From positions 1 through 42,812 of the forward strand of contig JAGBAO010000027.1 of assembly GCA_017938925.1 (NCBI GenBank): a DNA stretch of 42,812 nucleotides, written 5' to 3'. A program made the position numbers and the translations under genes. This DNA is from Bacteroidales bacterium. Lineage in GTDB: Bacteria; Bacteroidota; Bacteroidia; Bacteroidales; UBA932. The notes below the pieces were generated by a model. The model did no database searches, had not been told where the DNA came from, and saw only the letters and a program-made list of their open reading frames with translations. Shown in pieces: positions 33,620-42,478 of the stretch. Numbering within the stretch: position 1 is the first letter of the stretch; each line of letters starts with the position of its first letter.

Positions 33620-35008
33620 ATGAAAAACACAGAGAACATAATCGAGATAAAGAACGTTTCCAAGAGCTTCGGCGAGAAATGCATCCTCAACAACGTGAGC
33701 ATTTCTGTGAAACGTGGTGAGTTCCTCACCCTCCTGGGCCCTTCCGGCTGCGGAAAGACCACGCTCCTGCGTATATTGGCAGGATTCGGTACGGCCGATT
33801 CCGGCGAGATCCTCATCAACGGAAAGGACATCACCGACATGCCGCCGCATGAGCGTCCGGTGAACACCGTGTTCCAGCGCTATGCCCTCTTCCCTCACCT
33901 GGATGTCTATGAGAACATAGCCTTCGGACTCAAGCTCCAGAAGGTTCCGACCGACGAAATCGACAAGAAGGTGCGCAGGGTGCTCAAGATGGTGAGCATG
34001 ACCGACTACGAGGACAGGGACGTGGAGTCTCTGTCAGGAGGCCAGCAGCAGCGTGTGGCCATCGCCAGGGCTATCGTGAACGAGCCTAAGGTGCTCCTTC
34101 TGGACGAGCCTCTCTCGGCGCTGGACCTGAAGATGAGAAAGGACATGCAGATCGAGCTCAAGGAGATGCACAAGAAGCTCGGCATCACCTTCATCTATGT
34201 GACCCACGACCAGGAGGAGGCCCTGACCCTCTCCGACACCATCGTGGTCCTGGATGACGGTAACATCCAGCAGATCGGCACGCCTACGGACATATACAAC
34301 GAGCCTCAGAATTCATTCGTGGCCGACTTCATCGGCGAGTCCAACATCCTCAACGGAAGGATGATAAAGGACAGGCTGGTGGAATTTGCAGGACACGAGT
34401 TCGAGTGCGTGGACGAGGGATTCGGAGAGGATGTGGAGGTCGATGTGGTCGTGCGTCCGGAGGATATATACATAATGAACAAGACCGAAGGAGCACAGCT
34501 CACCGCCAAGGTGAAGTCATGCACCTTCAAGGGCGTGCACTACGAGATGTTCGTGGACACCGACAAGGGATACGAGCTCATGATCCAGGACTACAACGCC
34601 TTCGAGCCGGATTCCGAGGTGGGTCTGATCATCAGGCCGGCCGACATCCAGGTCATGCATAAGGAAAGAACATGCAACACCTTCGATGCGGAGATCGTAA
34701 GCGAGGACCGCGTGAAGTTCCTCGGAGCGGAGTGGGAGTGCAAGCCGCAGACAAAGTTCTCGGCAGGAGAGAAGGTGAAGGTGGAGGTGAAGTTCTCAAA
34801 GGTGGAGCTCATAGACCACCCGGAGGACGGAACGCTTTCAGGAGAGGTATATTTCCTTCTCTACAAGGGAGACCACTACCACCTGACCATCAGGACAGAC
34901 GACCGCGACCATGTCTGGGTGGACACCAACGACATCTGGGACAAGGGAGACCTTGTAGGTATAAACATAGCCCCTAAGGACATCAAGATAATCAAGTGCG
35001 ATGAATAA
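33620..35008 (+). CDS. potA: Spermidine/putrescine ABC transporter, ATP-binding protein with duplicated TOBE region
   Basis: 462 residues; E. coli PotA has about 380. Nucleotide-binding domain with Walker [10 protein letters not shown] (40-48), Q-loop VFQRY (Q86), signature LSGGQQQR (138-145), Walker B VLLLDEP (D162/E163) and switch histidine H196. The C-terminal part carries two TOBE-like units: one around 275-350 ([43 protein letters not shown]) and a second around 365-460 ([44 protein letters not shown]). Drives polyamine uptake with PotB/PotC. Overlaps potB by 8 bases. Confidence 0.93.
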   Translation: MKNTENIIEIKNVSKSFGEKCILNNVSISVKRGEFLTLLGPSGCGKTTLLRILAGFGTADSGEILINGKDITDMPPHERPVNTVFQRYALFPHLDVYENIAFGLKLQKVPTDEIDKKVRRVLKMVSMTDYEDRDVESLSGGQQQRVAIARAIVNEPKVLLLDEPLSALDLKMRKDMQIELKEMHKKLGITFIYVTHDQEEALTLSDTIVVLDDGNIQQIGTPTDIYNEPQNSFVADFIGESNILNGRMIKDRLVEFAGHEFECVDEGFGEDVEVDVVVRPEDIYIMNKTEGAQLTAKVKSCTFKGVHYEMFVDTDKGYELMIQDYNAFEPDSEVGLIIRPADIQVMHKERTCNTFDAEIVSEDRVKFLGAEWECKPQTKFSAGEKVKVEVKFSKVELIDHPEDGTLSGEVYFLLYKGDHYHLTIRTDDRDHVWVDTNDIWDKGDLVGINIAPKDIKIIKCDE

Positions 35009-35768
35009 GAGAAGCTCATGGGCCCTGCCCTATGCGATATTTCTGGTGCTGTTTGTCGCGCTTCCTCTGATCCTGATCATCCTCTATGCATTCAGGGACG
35101 GCAGCGGACATTTCACCTTCGGCAACTTCGTGAAGTTCTTCACGGACAAGGATGCCATCGAGACCTTCGCCCTCTCGCTTGAGGTGGCGATAGAGAACAC
35201 TGCCCTGTGCATCCTGCTCGGCTACCCTGCCGCATGGATCCTGGCGAACAAGAACCTCAACAAAAGCGCCGTGACCATCGTCCTGTTCATCATGCCGATG
35301 TGGATCAACGCATTGATGAGGACACTGGCGACCGCAGAACTCTTCCATATGCTCGGCATGCAGCTGGGCAAGGGGACGCTGATCATCGGTATGGTCTATG
35401 ACTACCTGCCTTTCATGATCTATCCTATCTACAACATCCTCGAGAAGATGGACAAGTCATATTCCGAGGCTGCCGCAGACCTTGGAGCGACGCCTTGGCA
35501 GGTGTTCTGGAAAGTGCAGGTGCCTCTCTCGATGCCGGGTGTGATAAGCGGAGTGATGATGGTGTTCATGCCTACGGTCAGCACCTTCGCGATCTCGGAA
35601 TTCCTCACCAACAACAAGATAAAGCTCTTCGGTACCATCATCCAGGAAAACATCAACTCCTCGATGTGGAACTACGGAGCCGCCCTGTCGCTGGTGATGC
35701 TGGTGATCATCGGTATAACAAGCTTATTGCAGGACAATAAGAAAGAAGTCAGTGGAGGAATGGTGTGA
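35001..35768 (+). CDS. potB: Polyamine ABC transporter permease
   Basis: 255 residues with six membrane helices, first at 10-30 ([20 protein letters not shown]). The cytoplasmic EAA loop that docks on PotA is [26 protein letters not shown]. Overlapped by potA at the start and by potC at the end (TGATG), so translation is coupled along the operon. Confidence 0.93.
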   Translation: MNKRSSWALPYAIFLVLFVALPLILIILYAFRDGSGHFTFGNFVKFFTDKDAIETFALSLEVAIENTALCILLGYPAAWILANKNLNKSAVTIVLFIMPMWINALMRTLATAELFHMLGMQLGKGTLIIGMVYDYLPFMIYPIYNILEKMDKSYSEAAADLGATPWQVFWKVQVPLSMPGVISGVMMVFMPTVSTFAISEFLTNNKIKLFGTIIQENINSSMWNYGAALSLVMLVIIGITSLLQDNKKEVSGGMV

Positions 35769-36571
35769 TGAAAAGGTTTTTTGCTCAATGCTACATATGG
35801 CTGCTGCTGATCGTGCTCTATGCTCCGATTGTCTTCATCGCGGTCTTCTCGTTCACCGAGAGCAAGGTCCTGGGCAACTGGACCGGATTCTCTACAAGGT
35901 TGTATTCCAACCTCTTCACAGGAGACATGCAGGGAAGCGGATCGCTGATGGCGGCAATCCAGAACACACTGATTATCGCACTCATCGCAGCCACTGTGTC
36001 CACCATACTAGGCACCATCGCGGCTATCGGAATCCACAACATGAAGGGACGCGGCAAGCAGGCCATCACCTTCCTGAACAACATCCCTATGCTGAACCCG
36101 GACATCATCACCGGTGTGTCGCTCTTCCTGCTCTTCGTCTTCCTGCACGTGAGCCAGGGATATGTGACAGTGGTTCTGGCTCATATAACCTTCTGCACAC
36201 CTTATGTCGTGCTCAGCGTGCTTCCGAAGCTGACGCAGATGAATCCGAACATATATGAAGCGGCCCTCGACCTTGGAGCCACCCCGTTCCAGGCACTTCG
36301 CAAGGTCCTTCTCCCTATGCTCAAGCCGGGCATGATCTCGGGATTCATCCTTGCCTTCACCATGTCGCTCGACGATTTCGCCGTGACATTCTTCACAAGA
36401 GGAACCATCGGTCTGGACACACTGTCGACATACATCTATACCGACGCCCGCAAGGGAGGACTCACCCCTGAGCTCCGCCCGATGATCACCATCATGTTCA
36501 TCGGCATCCTCGCCCTTCTGATCGTGATCAACCTCAGAAAGGCACGTGCAGCCAGAAACGCAGCAAAATAA
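35768..36571 (+). CDS. potC: Polyamine ABC transporter permease
   Basis: 267 residues from the ATG at 35768, which overlaps the potB stop as TGATG; a GTG three bases earlier is an alternative. Six membrane helices, starting CYIWLLLIVLYAPIVFIAVFSF; the EAA loop is YEAALDLGATPFQALRKVLLPMLKPG, followed by the PotC-type SLDDFAVTFFTRG. Forms the heterodimeric channel with PotB. Confidence 0.94.
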   Translation: MKRFFAQCYIWLLLIVLYAPIVFIAVFSFTESKVLGNWTGFSTRLYSNLFTGDMQGSGSLMAAIQNTLIIALIAATVSTILGTIAAIGIHNMKGRGKQAITFLNNIPMLNPDIITGVSLFLLFVFLHVSQGYVTVVLAHITFCTPYVVLSVLPKLTQMNPNIYEAALDLGATPFQALRKVLLPMLKPGMISGFILAFTMSLDDFAVTFFTRGTIGLDTLSTYIYTDARKGGLTPELRPMITIMFIGILALLIVINLRKARAARNAAK

Positions 36572-36582
36572 CGGACCCCGAA

Positions 36583-37878
36583 ATGAAGAAGATATTTTCC
36601 ATAATCATCATAGCTCTGGCGGCACTGGGCTGCTCGGAGGACAGAGACCATATCCTGAAGGTCTATAACTGGGCCGACTACATCGACGAGGAACTCCTCG
36701 GAGAATTCGAGCAGTGGTATCAGGAGCAGACCGGAGAACCCGTGAAGATCATCTACCAGACCTTCGACATCAACGAGACCATGCTCTCGAAGATCGAGCT
36801 GGGACACGAGGACTATGACGTGGCCTGTCCTTCGGACTACATCATCGAGAGAATGCTCAGAAACGACCTCCTGCTGCCTATCGACACCGATTTCGGAGAC
36901 ACACCGAACTATCTGGGCAACGTGGCCCCCTACATCAGGGACAAGTTCGACCAGATCGTGGGAGGCGACAAGAACGCAAACGATTACTCGGTGGGATACA
37001 TGTGGGGAACTGTAGGACTCATATACAATCCCAAATACGTCTCAGACGAGGAGGCTTCCAGCTGGGAGTGCCTCCGCAACCCTTCATACACCGGAAAGGT
37101 CCTGATGAAGGACGCTTTCAGGGATGTATATACAGCCCTTCTCATCGGCCTCAACCGCGAGGCGCTGGACAAAGGTCTCACCGATCTGCACACCCTGTCT
37201 CTTGACACTTCAGAGGAATCCATTGCCCTTGTGGAGAACTTCCTGCACTCGTTCAAGGACAATATCGGCGGATGGGAGGCTGACTTTGGAAAGGAGCAGA
37301 TGACCAAGGAACTCGCATGGATGAACCTTTCATGGAGCGGAGACGCCCAGTGGGCCATCGACGAGGCGGCAGAGGTGGGCATGGACCTAAGATACATGAT
37401 ACCGTCGGAGGGAAGCGCAGTGTGGTTCGACGGCTGGGTAATTCCGAAATATGCCCGCAACCGCAAGGCTGCTTCATACTTCATCAACTTCATGTGCAAG
37501 CCTGAGAACGCAATCCGCAATATGGACATGACCGGATATGTCAGTGCCATCGGAGGTACGGAAATTCTCGAGAGCATGTCGGACGACGAGGCGTATGAGG
37601 CACTGGACGCAAGCTATTTCTTCGGAGAAGAGGCGGACAGCGTGCATGTGAACCACACGATGTATCCGGACAGGGCGACCATCGAGCGCTGCTCAATGAT
37701 GCATGACACCGACACGGAGGCTCTACTGAAGATGTGGTCGCGCGTGAAGGGAGACAATGCTTCAGTATGGACTTACGTCCTGATCATCCTCGTGCTCGGA
37801 GGTCTGATTGCAGCCGTGATCATCAAATACACCCGCAAGTCACACCGCCGCAAGAGGCATTCCCGCAAAAGAAGGTAG
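36583..37878 (+). CDS. potD: Polyamine-binding protein with lipoprotein signal and C-terminal membrane helix
   Basis: 431 residues, against about 350 for E. coli PotD. Lipoprotein signal MKKIFSIIIIALAALGC (Cys17) and the family opening VYNWADYIDEELLGEFEQWY; acidic and aromatic pocket residues are in CPSDYIIERML, WSGDAQWAIDEA and WFDGWVIPKYARN. The last 40 residues are unusual: a hydrophobic helix (WTYVLIILVLGGLIAAVIIKY, about 396-416) and a basic tail (RKSHRRKRHSRKRR), which should place the C-terminus in the cytoplasm and anchor the protein in the inner membrane next to PotBC. Follows potC by 11 bases. Confidence 0.92.
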   Translation: MKKIFSIIIIALAALGCSEDRDHILKVYNWADYIDEELLGEFEQWYQEQTGEPVKIIYQTFDINETMLSKIELGHEDYDVACPSDYIIERMLRNDLLLPIDTDFGDTPNYLGNVAPYIRDKFDQIVGGDKNANDYSVGYMWGTVGLIYNPKYVSDEEASSWECLRNPSYTGKVLMKDAFRDVYTALLIGLNREALDKGLTDLHTLSLDTSEESIALVENFLHSFKDNIGGWEADFGKEQMTKELAWMNLSWSGDAQWAIDEAAEVGMDLRYMIPSEGSAVWFDGWVIPKYARNRKAASYFINFMCKPENAIRNMDMTGYVSAIGGTEILESMSDDEAYEALDASYFFGEEADSVHVNHTMYPDRATIERCSMMHDTDTEALLKMWSRVKGDNASVWTYVLIILVLGGLIAAVIIKYTRKSHRRKRHSRKRR

Positions 37879-37887
37879 AAAGGGCTG

Positions 37888-38571
37888 TCAGTGGGCAAAG
37901 ATGAATCCGAAATAGATGCGTGGACCCATCGGACGGTTCAGGCCGTCTGAATTTATGGCAAGCATCCAGTCCGCCTTGAGGGTCAGTCTCAGGGCCTCTC
38001 CCACGGCATATTCCACTCCCACATATGGATCCAGCGCAAAGAACGGCTGTTTGTGGAGAACCGCCATCGGCTCAGGAAGCCAGTCATGCTTGTCCCCCTC
38101 GAACATATAAAAAGCAGTCTCCATTCCGCCGCCGACCGTCACACCGGCATATGGAATGACCTTACCCTTCTGCCAGAAGAAATCGGCCAGAAGTCCGGTC
38201 CAGAACAGCTTGTTATGGCTTCCGCTCGGCAAGGGAACTCCGGTCGACACATCCTTACGAACAGGGGCTGTCGAAAAATATCCCTCGAATCCGGCCCTGA
38301 AATGCTTTGAGAGGTGAAGCTTCGCACAGCCGCCGATTCCAAAGGTCGGGCTGCTGATGTCCAGTCCATATGGATTGTCACAGCCGAACTGGTAGCCTGT
38401 GTGCACCATCATTCCTCCGGAAAAGCCTTTGATGACCTTCTTTTCCTTCGCCTGTACCATTTCCTGTGACTGAGACTTTTCCTGTGACTGAGTCTGTGCC
38501 TGTGCCGTTACTCCGAAGACAGCATGAGCTGCCAGCAGGATGCCGAATATGATATATCTGTAGTTCCTCAT
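37888..38571 (-). CDS. Predicted outer-membrane beta-barrel protein
   Basis: 227 residues with a signal peptide ending FGVTAQAQ. A Gln/Ser/Glu repeat follows (TQSQEKSQSQEMVQAKEKK), made of a short DNA repeat around 38456-38505. Beta strands alternate with turns: KGFSGGMMVHTGYQFG, FGIGGCAKLHLSKHFRAGFEG, VIPYAGVTVGGGME, LRLTLKADWML, with a C-terminal IYFGFIFAH. This is the outline of an 8-10-stranded OmpW/OmpX-sized barrel. Function unknown. Convergent with potD, nine bases apart. Confidence 0.7.
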   Translation of the reverse strand: MRNYRYIIFGILLAAHAVFGVTAQAQTQSQEKSQSQEMVQAKEKKVIKGFSGGMMVHTGYQFGCDNPYGLDISSPTFGIGGCAKLHLSKHFRAGFEGYFSTAPVRKDVSTGVPLPSGSHNKLFWTGLLADFFWQKGKVIPYAGVTVGGGMETAFYMFEGDKHDWLPEPMAVLHKQPFFALDPYVGVEYAVGEALRLTLKADWMLAINSDGLNRPMGPRIYFGFIFAH

Positions 38572-38595
38572 TTATTCGTTTGATTTTCCGGACGG

Positions 38596-38603
38596 CAAAG
38601 ATA
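38596..38603 (-). promoter_or_regulatory. TAnnTTTG promoter of the beta-barrel gene
   Basis: Minus-strand TATCTTTG, exact consensus, 24 bases before the start codon at 38571. Confidence 0.5.
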
Positions 38604-38662
38604 CCACTATTCCATCTATTATCCTATCCTCTTTTGTTATAGGTGTGATGCATGTTTTTCGC

Positions 38663-38670
38663 TACCTTTG
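38663..38670 (+). promoter_or_regulatory. TAnnTTTG promoter of the epimerase gene
   Basis: TACCTTTG, exact consensus, ends seven bases before the ATG at 38678, so the transcript would have almost no leader. A longer frame starting at 38645 would run through the promoter and is therefore disfavoured. Confidence 0.5.
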
Positions 38671-38677
38671 TATAGTT

Positions 38678-39823
38678 ATGAAAAGAAGAGATTTCATCAG
38701 GACTGCAGGGATTCTGACTGCAGGAGCAGTTGCGGGCGGCATGCTCGCGGGTGGCTGCACGGCACCGAAAGGATTTAACTTCAACAAGCTGGGAACCGGA
38801 TCAGGACTCAGGCTGAGCTTCCGGCCATATGAATTGGAACTGAGGCACGTGTTCACCGTATCTTCATATTCACGAAAGACGACTCCAGGAGTTCAGGTCC
38901 GCATTGATTATGAAGGATATACCGGATACGGAGAAGCCTCCATGCCACCCTACCTGGGTCAGACGGTGGAAAGCGTCTGCTCGTTCCTGAGCCGCATCGA
39001 CCTCGGGCAGTTCCGTGACCCGTTCCGTATGGAAGACATTCTTGCCTATGTGGACAGCCTCTCTATGGGGGACAATGCGGCCAAGGCCGCCATAGATATC
39101 GCCCTTCATGATCTTGTCGGCAAGCTTATGGGGCAGCCGTGGTGGAGGATATGGGGACTGGACCCGGCCAAGGCACCTGACACGACATTCACAATAGGGA
39201 TAGACACCCCCGCTGTGGTCCGCGAGAAGACCCGGGAATGCACCGGCAGGTTCAACATCCTGAAGGTCAAGGTGGGTCTGAACAACGACAAGGAGATGAT
39301 AAGCACCATCCGGGAAATTACCGATCTGCCTCTGGCCGTCGATGCCAACCAAGGCTGGAAGGACCGTCAGCAGGCTCTGGATGAGATATTCTGGCTTCAG
39401 GAGAACGGAGTGGTGATGGTGGAACAGCCTATGGCCAAGGAGAGGATTGACGACAATGCATGGATAACGGAGCGGAGCCCTCTTCCTATATTCGCAGATG
39501 AAGCCATCCAGCGACTGGCCGACATTCCTTCCATCAAGGGAGCATACCACGGAATCAACATAAAGCTGATGAAGTGTACTGGCATGCGCGAAGGCTGGAA
39601 GATGGTGAACTATGCACGCGCAGAAGGCTTGAAGGTCATGGTAGGTTGCATGACCGAGACCTCGTGTGCAGTCTCCGCTGCAGCCCAGCTCTCGCCTGCC
39701 GTAGATTTCTGTGACCTGGATGGCAACCTCCTAATAACCAACGACCTTTTCCGTGGCATGGAAGTCGTGGACGGCCATATCGTCCTGCCTGACCGCCCTG
39801 GGATCGGAATACAGCCTTTATAA
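38678..39823 (+). CDS. Exported dipeptide epimerase-like lipoprotein (enolase superfamily)
   Basis: 381 residues from the ATG at 38678. The N-terminus MKRRDFIRTAGILTAGAVAGG is a twin-arginine signal and continues to GGC (Cys27), so the protein should be Tat-exported and lipidated. The rest is a muconate-lactonizing/Ala-Glu-epimerase-type enolase fold: catalytic lysine pair ILKVKVG, metal ligands in AVDANQGW, MVEQPM and FADEAI, and the second lysine in GINIKLMKC. The DxD-type specificity end reads DLDGNLLITND. L-Ala-D/L-Glu epimerases act on cell-wall dipeptides, so this one may recycle murein peptides outside the cytoplasm; the substrate is inferred. Confidence 0.85.
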   Translation: MKRRDFIRTAGILTAGAVAGGMLAGGCTAPKGFNFNKLGTGSGLRLSFRPYELELRHVFTVSSYSRKTTPGVQVRIDYEGYTGYGEASMPPYLGQTVESVCSFLSRIDLGQFRDPFRMEDILAYVDSLSMGDNAAKAAIDIALHDLVGKLMGQPWWRIWGLDPAKAPDTTFTIGIDTPAVVREKTRECTGRFNILKVKVGLNNDKEMISTIREITDLPLAVDANQGWKDRQQALDEIFWLQENGVVMVEQPMAKERIDDNAWITERSPLPIFADEAIQRLADIPSIKGAYHGINIKLMKCTGMREGWKMVNYARAEGLKVMVGCMTETSCAVSAAAQLSPAVDFCDLDGNLLITNDLFRGMEVVDGHIVLPDRPGIGIQPL

Positions 39824-39828
39824 GACAA

Positions 39829-39858
39829 AAGCGCTCACGAAATTCTTCGTAAGCGCTT
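39829..39858. terminator. Terminator between the epimerase gene and the tRNA
   Basis: AAGCGCT (39829-39835) and ACGAA pair with TTCGT and AGCGCTT (39852-39858) with one mismatched position; loop of four. On the minus strand TTTTG follows, so it best suits the tRNA transcript, but it can serve both. Confidence 0.6.
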
Positions 39859-39862
39859 CTTG

Positions 39863-39937
39863 TGGTCCCACCAGGGCTTGAACCTGGGACCCCCTGATTA
39901 TGAGTCAGGTGCTACTAACCAACTGAGCTATAGGACC
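39863..39937 (-). tRNA. tRNA with CAU anticodon (Met or Ile2)
   Basis: 75 bases on the minus strand. The acceptor arm pairs GGTCCTA with TGGGACC, anticodon stem CCTGA/TCAGG encloses loop CTCATAA (CAU), and the T arm is CCAGG-TTCAAGC-CCTGG. CCA is not encoded. The D arm reads GCTCAGTTGGTTAGTAGC, with one extra base (GTAGC) compared with the usual GAGC, so its fourth pair is lost. Elongator Met and lysidine-modified Ile2 cannot be separated with certainty by eye; the initiator is excluded by the paired first position. Confidence 0.88.
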
Positions 39938-39944
39938 GAATTTG

Positions 39945-39976
39945 AATGTGGTTCGGAGTGGTTACCGAACCACATT
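39945..39976 (-). terminator. Hairpin between rpsJ and the tRNA
   Basis: Perfect 12-bp stem (AATGTGGTTCGG 39945-39956 with 39965-39976), 8-base loop, between the end of rpsJ and the 5' end of the tRNA. No T-run follows, so it may be a processing site in a joint transcript and not a true stop. Confidence 0.5.
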
Positions 39977-40007
39977 GCAAATATAATACTTTTTTCGATT
40001 AATTCGA

Positions 40008-40316
40008 TTAGTTGAGCTTGATTTCAACCTCAACACCTGAAGAAAGTTCGAGCTTCATGAGAGCATCTACAGTCTTAGGAGTTGAATCGTAAATGTCAAG
40101 AAGACGGCAGAAAGAGTTGAGCTCGAACTGCTCACGTGACTTCTTGTTTACGAAAGTCGAACGGTTGACAGTGAAGATCTTCTTGTGAGTCGGAAGCGGA
40201 ATAGGACCGTTTACGCGAGCTCCAGTTGCAGACACTGTCTCAACGATCTTCTTTGCTGACTTGTCAACAAGCATGTGATCGAATGATTTGAGTTTAATTC
40301 TAATTACTTGGCTCAT
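40008..40316 (-). CDS. rpsJ: Ribosomal protein S10
   Basis: 102 residues, full length. Typical S10 sequence: [58 protein letters not shown], ending [15 protein letters not shown]. Part of the 30S head and also the NusE component of transcription antitermination. Follows fusA by 29 bases in the same direction. In other Bacteroidales rplC and the rest of the S10 operon come next; here a hairpin and a tRNA do. Confidence 0.97.
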   Translation of the reverse strand: MSQVIRIKLKSFDHMLVDKSAKKIVETVSATGARVNGPIPLPTHKKIFTVNRSTFVNKKSREQFELNSFCRLLDIYDSTPKTVDALMKLELSSGVEVEIKLN

Positions 40317-40345
40317 ATCAATTTTCGTTGAATTCAGTTAAACAA

Positions 40346-42457
40346 TTATTCGTCGTCCTCAGCCTTGTATCCGCTCTTCTCGATAACCTCCTTAGCGAGT
40401 CCTGCCGGAACCTCAGCATAGTGGTGGAAGGTCATTGTGCTGGTTGCACGACCAGAAGAGATTGTACGAAGGATAGTTACGTAACCGAACTGCTCAGCAA
40501 GTGGAACGTATGCCTTTACGATACGTGCACCGAGAGTCGAGTCCATTGCGTTGATCTGTCCGCGACGACGGTTGAGGTCTCCTACGATATCTCCCATGTA
40601 GTCCTCCGGAGTCACAACCTCAAGGCTCATGATAGGCTCAAGGAGAACCGGCTTAGCCTTAGGGCATGCGTGACGGAATGCAAGACGTGCAGCAAGCTCA
40701 AATGAAAGCTGGTCTGAATCGACTGGGTGGAATGAACCGTCCTTGAGGGTAACCTTGAGTGACGGAACCTCGTAACCTGCGAGCACACCATTTGACATTG
40801 CTGACTTGAATCCCTTCTCGACTGACGGGATGAATTCCTTAGGAACGTTACCACCCTTGACCTCATCGATGAACTGAAGTCCAGTAACTCCTTCGTCTGC
40901 TGGTCCGATCTCGACGATGATGTCGGCGAACTTACCACGACCACCGGTCTGCTTCTTGAACACCTCACGATGCTGGATGGTCTGAGTGATAGCCTCTTTG
41001 TAGTTAACCTGCGGCGCACCCTGATTGATATCTACGCCGAACTCGCGACGGAGACGGTCAACGATGATGTCGAGGTGAAGCTCACCCATTCCGCTGATGA
41101 CTGTCTGACCTGTATCGTGGTCAGTCTTCACTGTGAATGTAGGGTCCTCCTCTGCGAGCTTTGCAAGGGCGATTCCGAGCTTGTCAAGGTCCTTCTGAGT
41201 CTTAGGCTCCACAGCAAGTCCGATAACCGGATCAGGGAACTCCATAGACTCGAGAGTGATAGGAGCCTGCTCGAAGCAGATTGTGTCTCCTGTGCGGAGG
41301 TCCTTGAAACCTACTGCTGCACAGATGTCACCTGCCTCAACGAACTCGATAGGGTTCTGCTTGTTTGAGTGCATCTGGAAGAGACGTGAAACACGCTCCT
41401 TCTTGCCTGTACGTGTGTTGAGCACGTATGAACCGGCGTCGAGCTTTCCAGAGTATGCTCTCATGAATGCGAGACGACCTACGAACGGGTCAGTCGCAAT
41501 CTTGAACACGAGGGCTGCAAACGGCTCCTTAGCGCTTGGCTCACGTACTTCATCGTCACCTGTATTAGGGTTTGTACCCTTTACTGCACCCTTGTCGAGC
41601 GGTGAAGGAAGGTAACGCATCACAGCGTTGAGAAGGAACTGAACACCCTTGTTCTTGAATGACGAACCACAGCATGCAGGCACGATAGCCATGTCGATAG
41701 TAGCCTTGCGGAGAGCTGCGATAACCTCCTCCTCAGAGATTGAATCAGGATCCTCGAAGAACTTCTCCATGAGGTTCTCATCGTATTCGGCAGCAGCCTC
41801 TACGAGCTTCTCTCTCCACATGTTTGCCTCATCGACATACTTCTCAGGAATATCAGTCACCTGATAGTTCACGAGAGCGTCAGAGTTGTGGTCGTAGATC
41901 ATTGCCTTCATGGCAACGAGGTCGATGATACCGTCGAACTTGTCCTCTGCTCCGATTGGAATACAGATAGGAACTGCACGTGCACCGAGCTTCTCCTTCA
42001 TCTCATCGATTACAGCAAAGAAGTCCGCACCCACACGGTCCATCTTGTTTACATATGCAATCTTTGGAACTCCATACTTGTCAGCCTGACGCCATACGGT
42101 CTCAGACTGCGGCTGTACTCGTCCTACTGCACAGAAGGTTGCGACTGTTCCGTCAAGCACACGGAGTGAACGCTCCACCTCAACGGTGAAGTCAACGTGG
42201 CCCGGAGTGTCGATAAGGTTGATCTGATACTGATCACCGTTGTAGTTCCAGAACGCAGTAGTTGCAGCAGATGTGATTGTGATACCACGCTCCTGCTCCT
42301 GAACCATCCAGTCCATAGTTGCACCACCCTCGTGAACCTCACCAATCTTGTGAGTCTTACCAGTGTAGTACAGGATACGCTCAGACGTAGTGGTCTTACC
42401 GGCATCGATGTGTGCCATGATACCGATATTTCTAGTGAATTTAAGATCTCTAGCCAT
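40346..42457 (-). CDS. fusA: Elongation factor G
   Basis: 703 residues, full length. GTPase domain with P-loop [15 protein letters not shown] (17-31), DTPGHVDF and [10 protein letters not shown]; domain II with [19 protein letters not shown]; domains III-V with [18 protein letters not shown] and the C-terminal [29 protein letters not shown]. Catalyses ribosome translocation. In the str operon between rpsG and rpsJ. No changes in the motifs visible. Confidence 0.98.
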   Translation of the reverse strand: MARDLKFTRNIGIMAHIDAGKTTTSERILYYTGKTHKIGEVHEGGATMDWMVQEQERGITITSAATTAFWNYNGDQYQINLIDTPGHVDFTVEVERSLRVLDGTVATFCAVGRVQPQSETVWRQADKYGVPKIAYVNKMDRVGADFFAVIDEMKEKLGARAVPICIPIGAEDKFDGIIDLVAMKAMIYDHNSDALVNYQVTDIPEKYVDEANMWREKLVEAAAEYDENLMEKFFEDPDSISEEEVIAALRKATIDMAIVPACCGSSFKNKGVQFLLNAVMRYLPSPLDKGAVKGTNPNTGDDEVREPSAKEPFAALVFKIATDPFVGRLAFMRAYSGKLDAGSYVLNTRTGKKERVSRLFQMHSNKQNPIEFVEAGDICAAVGFKDLRTGDTICFEQAPITLESMEFPDPVIGLAVEPKTQKDLDKLGIALAKLAEEDPTFTVKTDHDTGQTVISGMGELHLDIIVDRLRREFGVDINQGAPQVNYKEAITQTIQHREVFKKQTGGRGKFADIIVEIGPADEGVTGLQFIDEVKGGNVPKEFIPSVEKGFKSAMSNGVLAGYEVPSLKVTLKDGSFHPVDSDQLSFELAARLAFRHACPKAKPVLLEPIMSLEVVTPEDYMGDIVGDLNRRRGQINAMDSTLGARIVKAYVPLAEQFGYVTILRTISSGRATSTMTFHHYAEVPAGLAKEVIEKSGYKAEDDE

Positions 42458-42478
42458 TTTACGTTACTGTTTTCCGGA

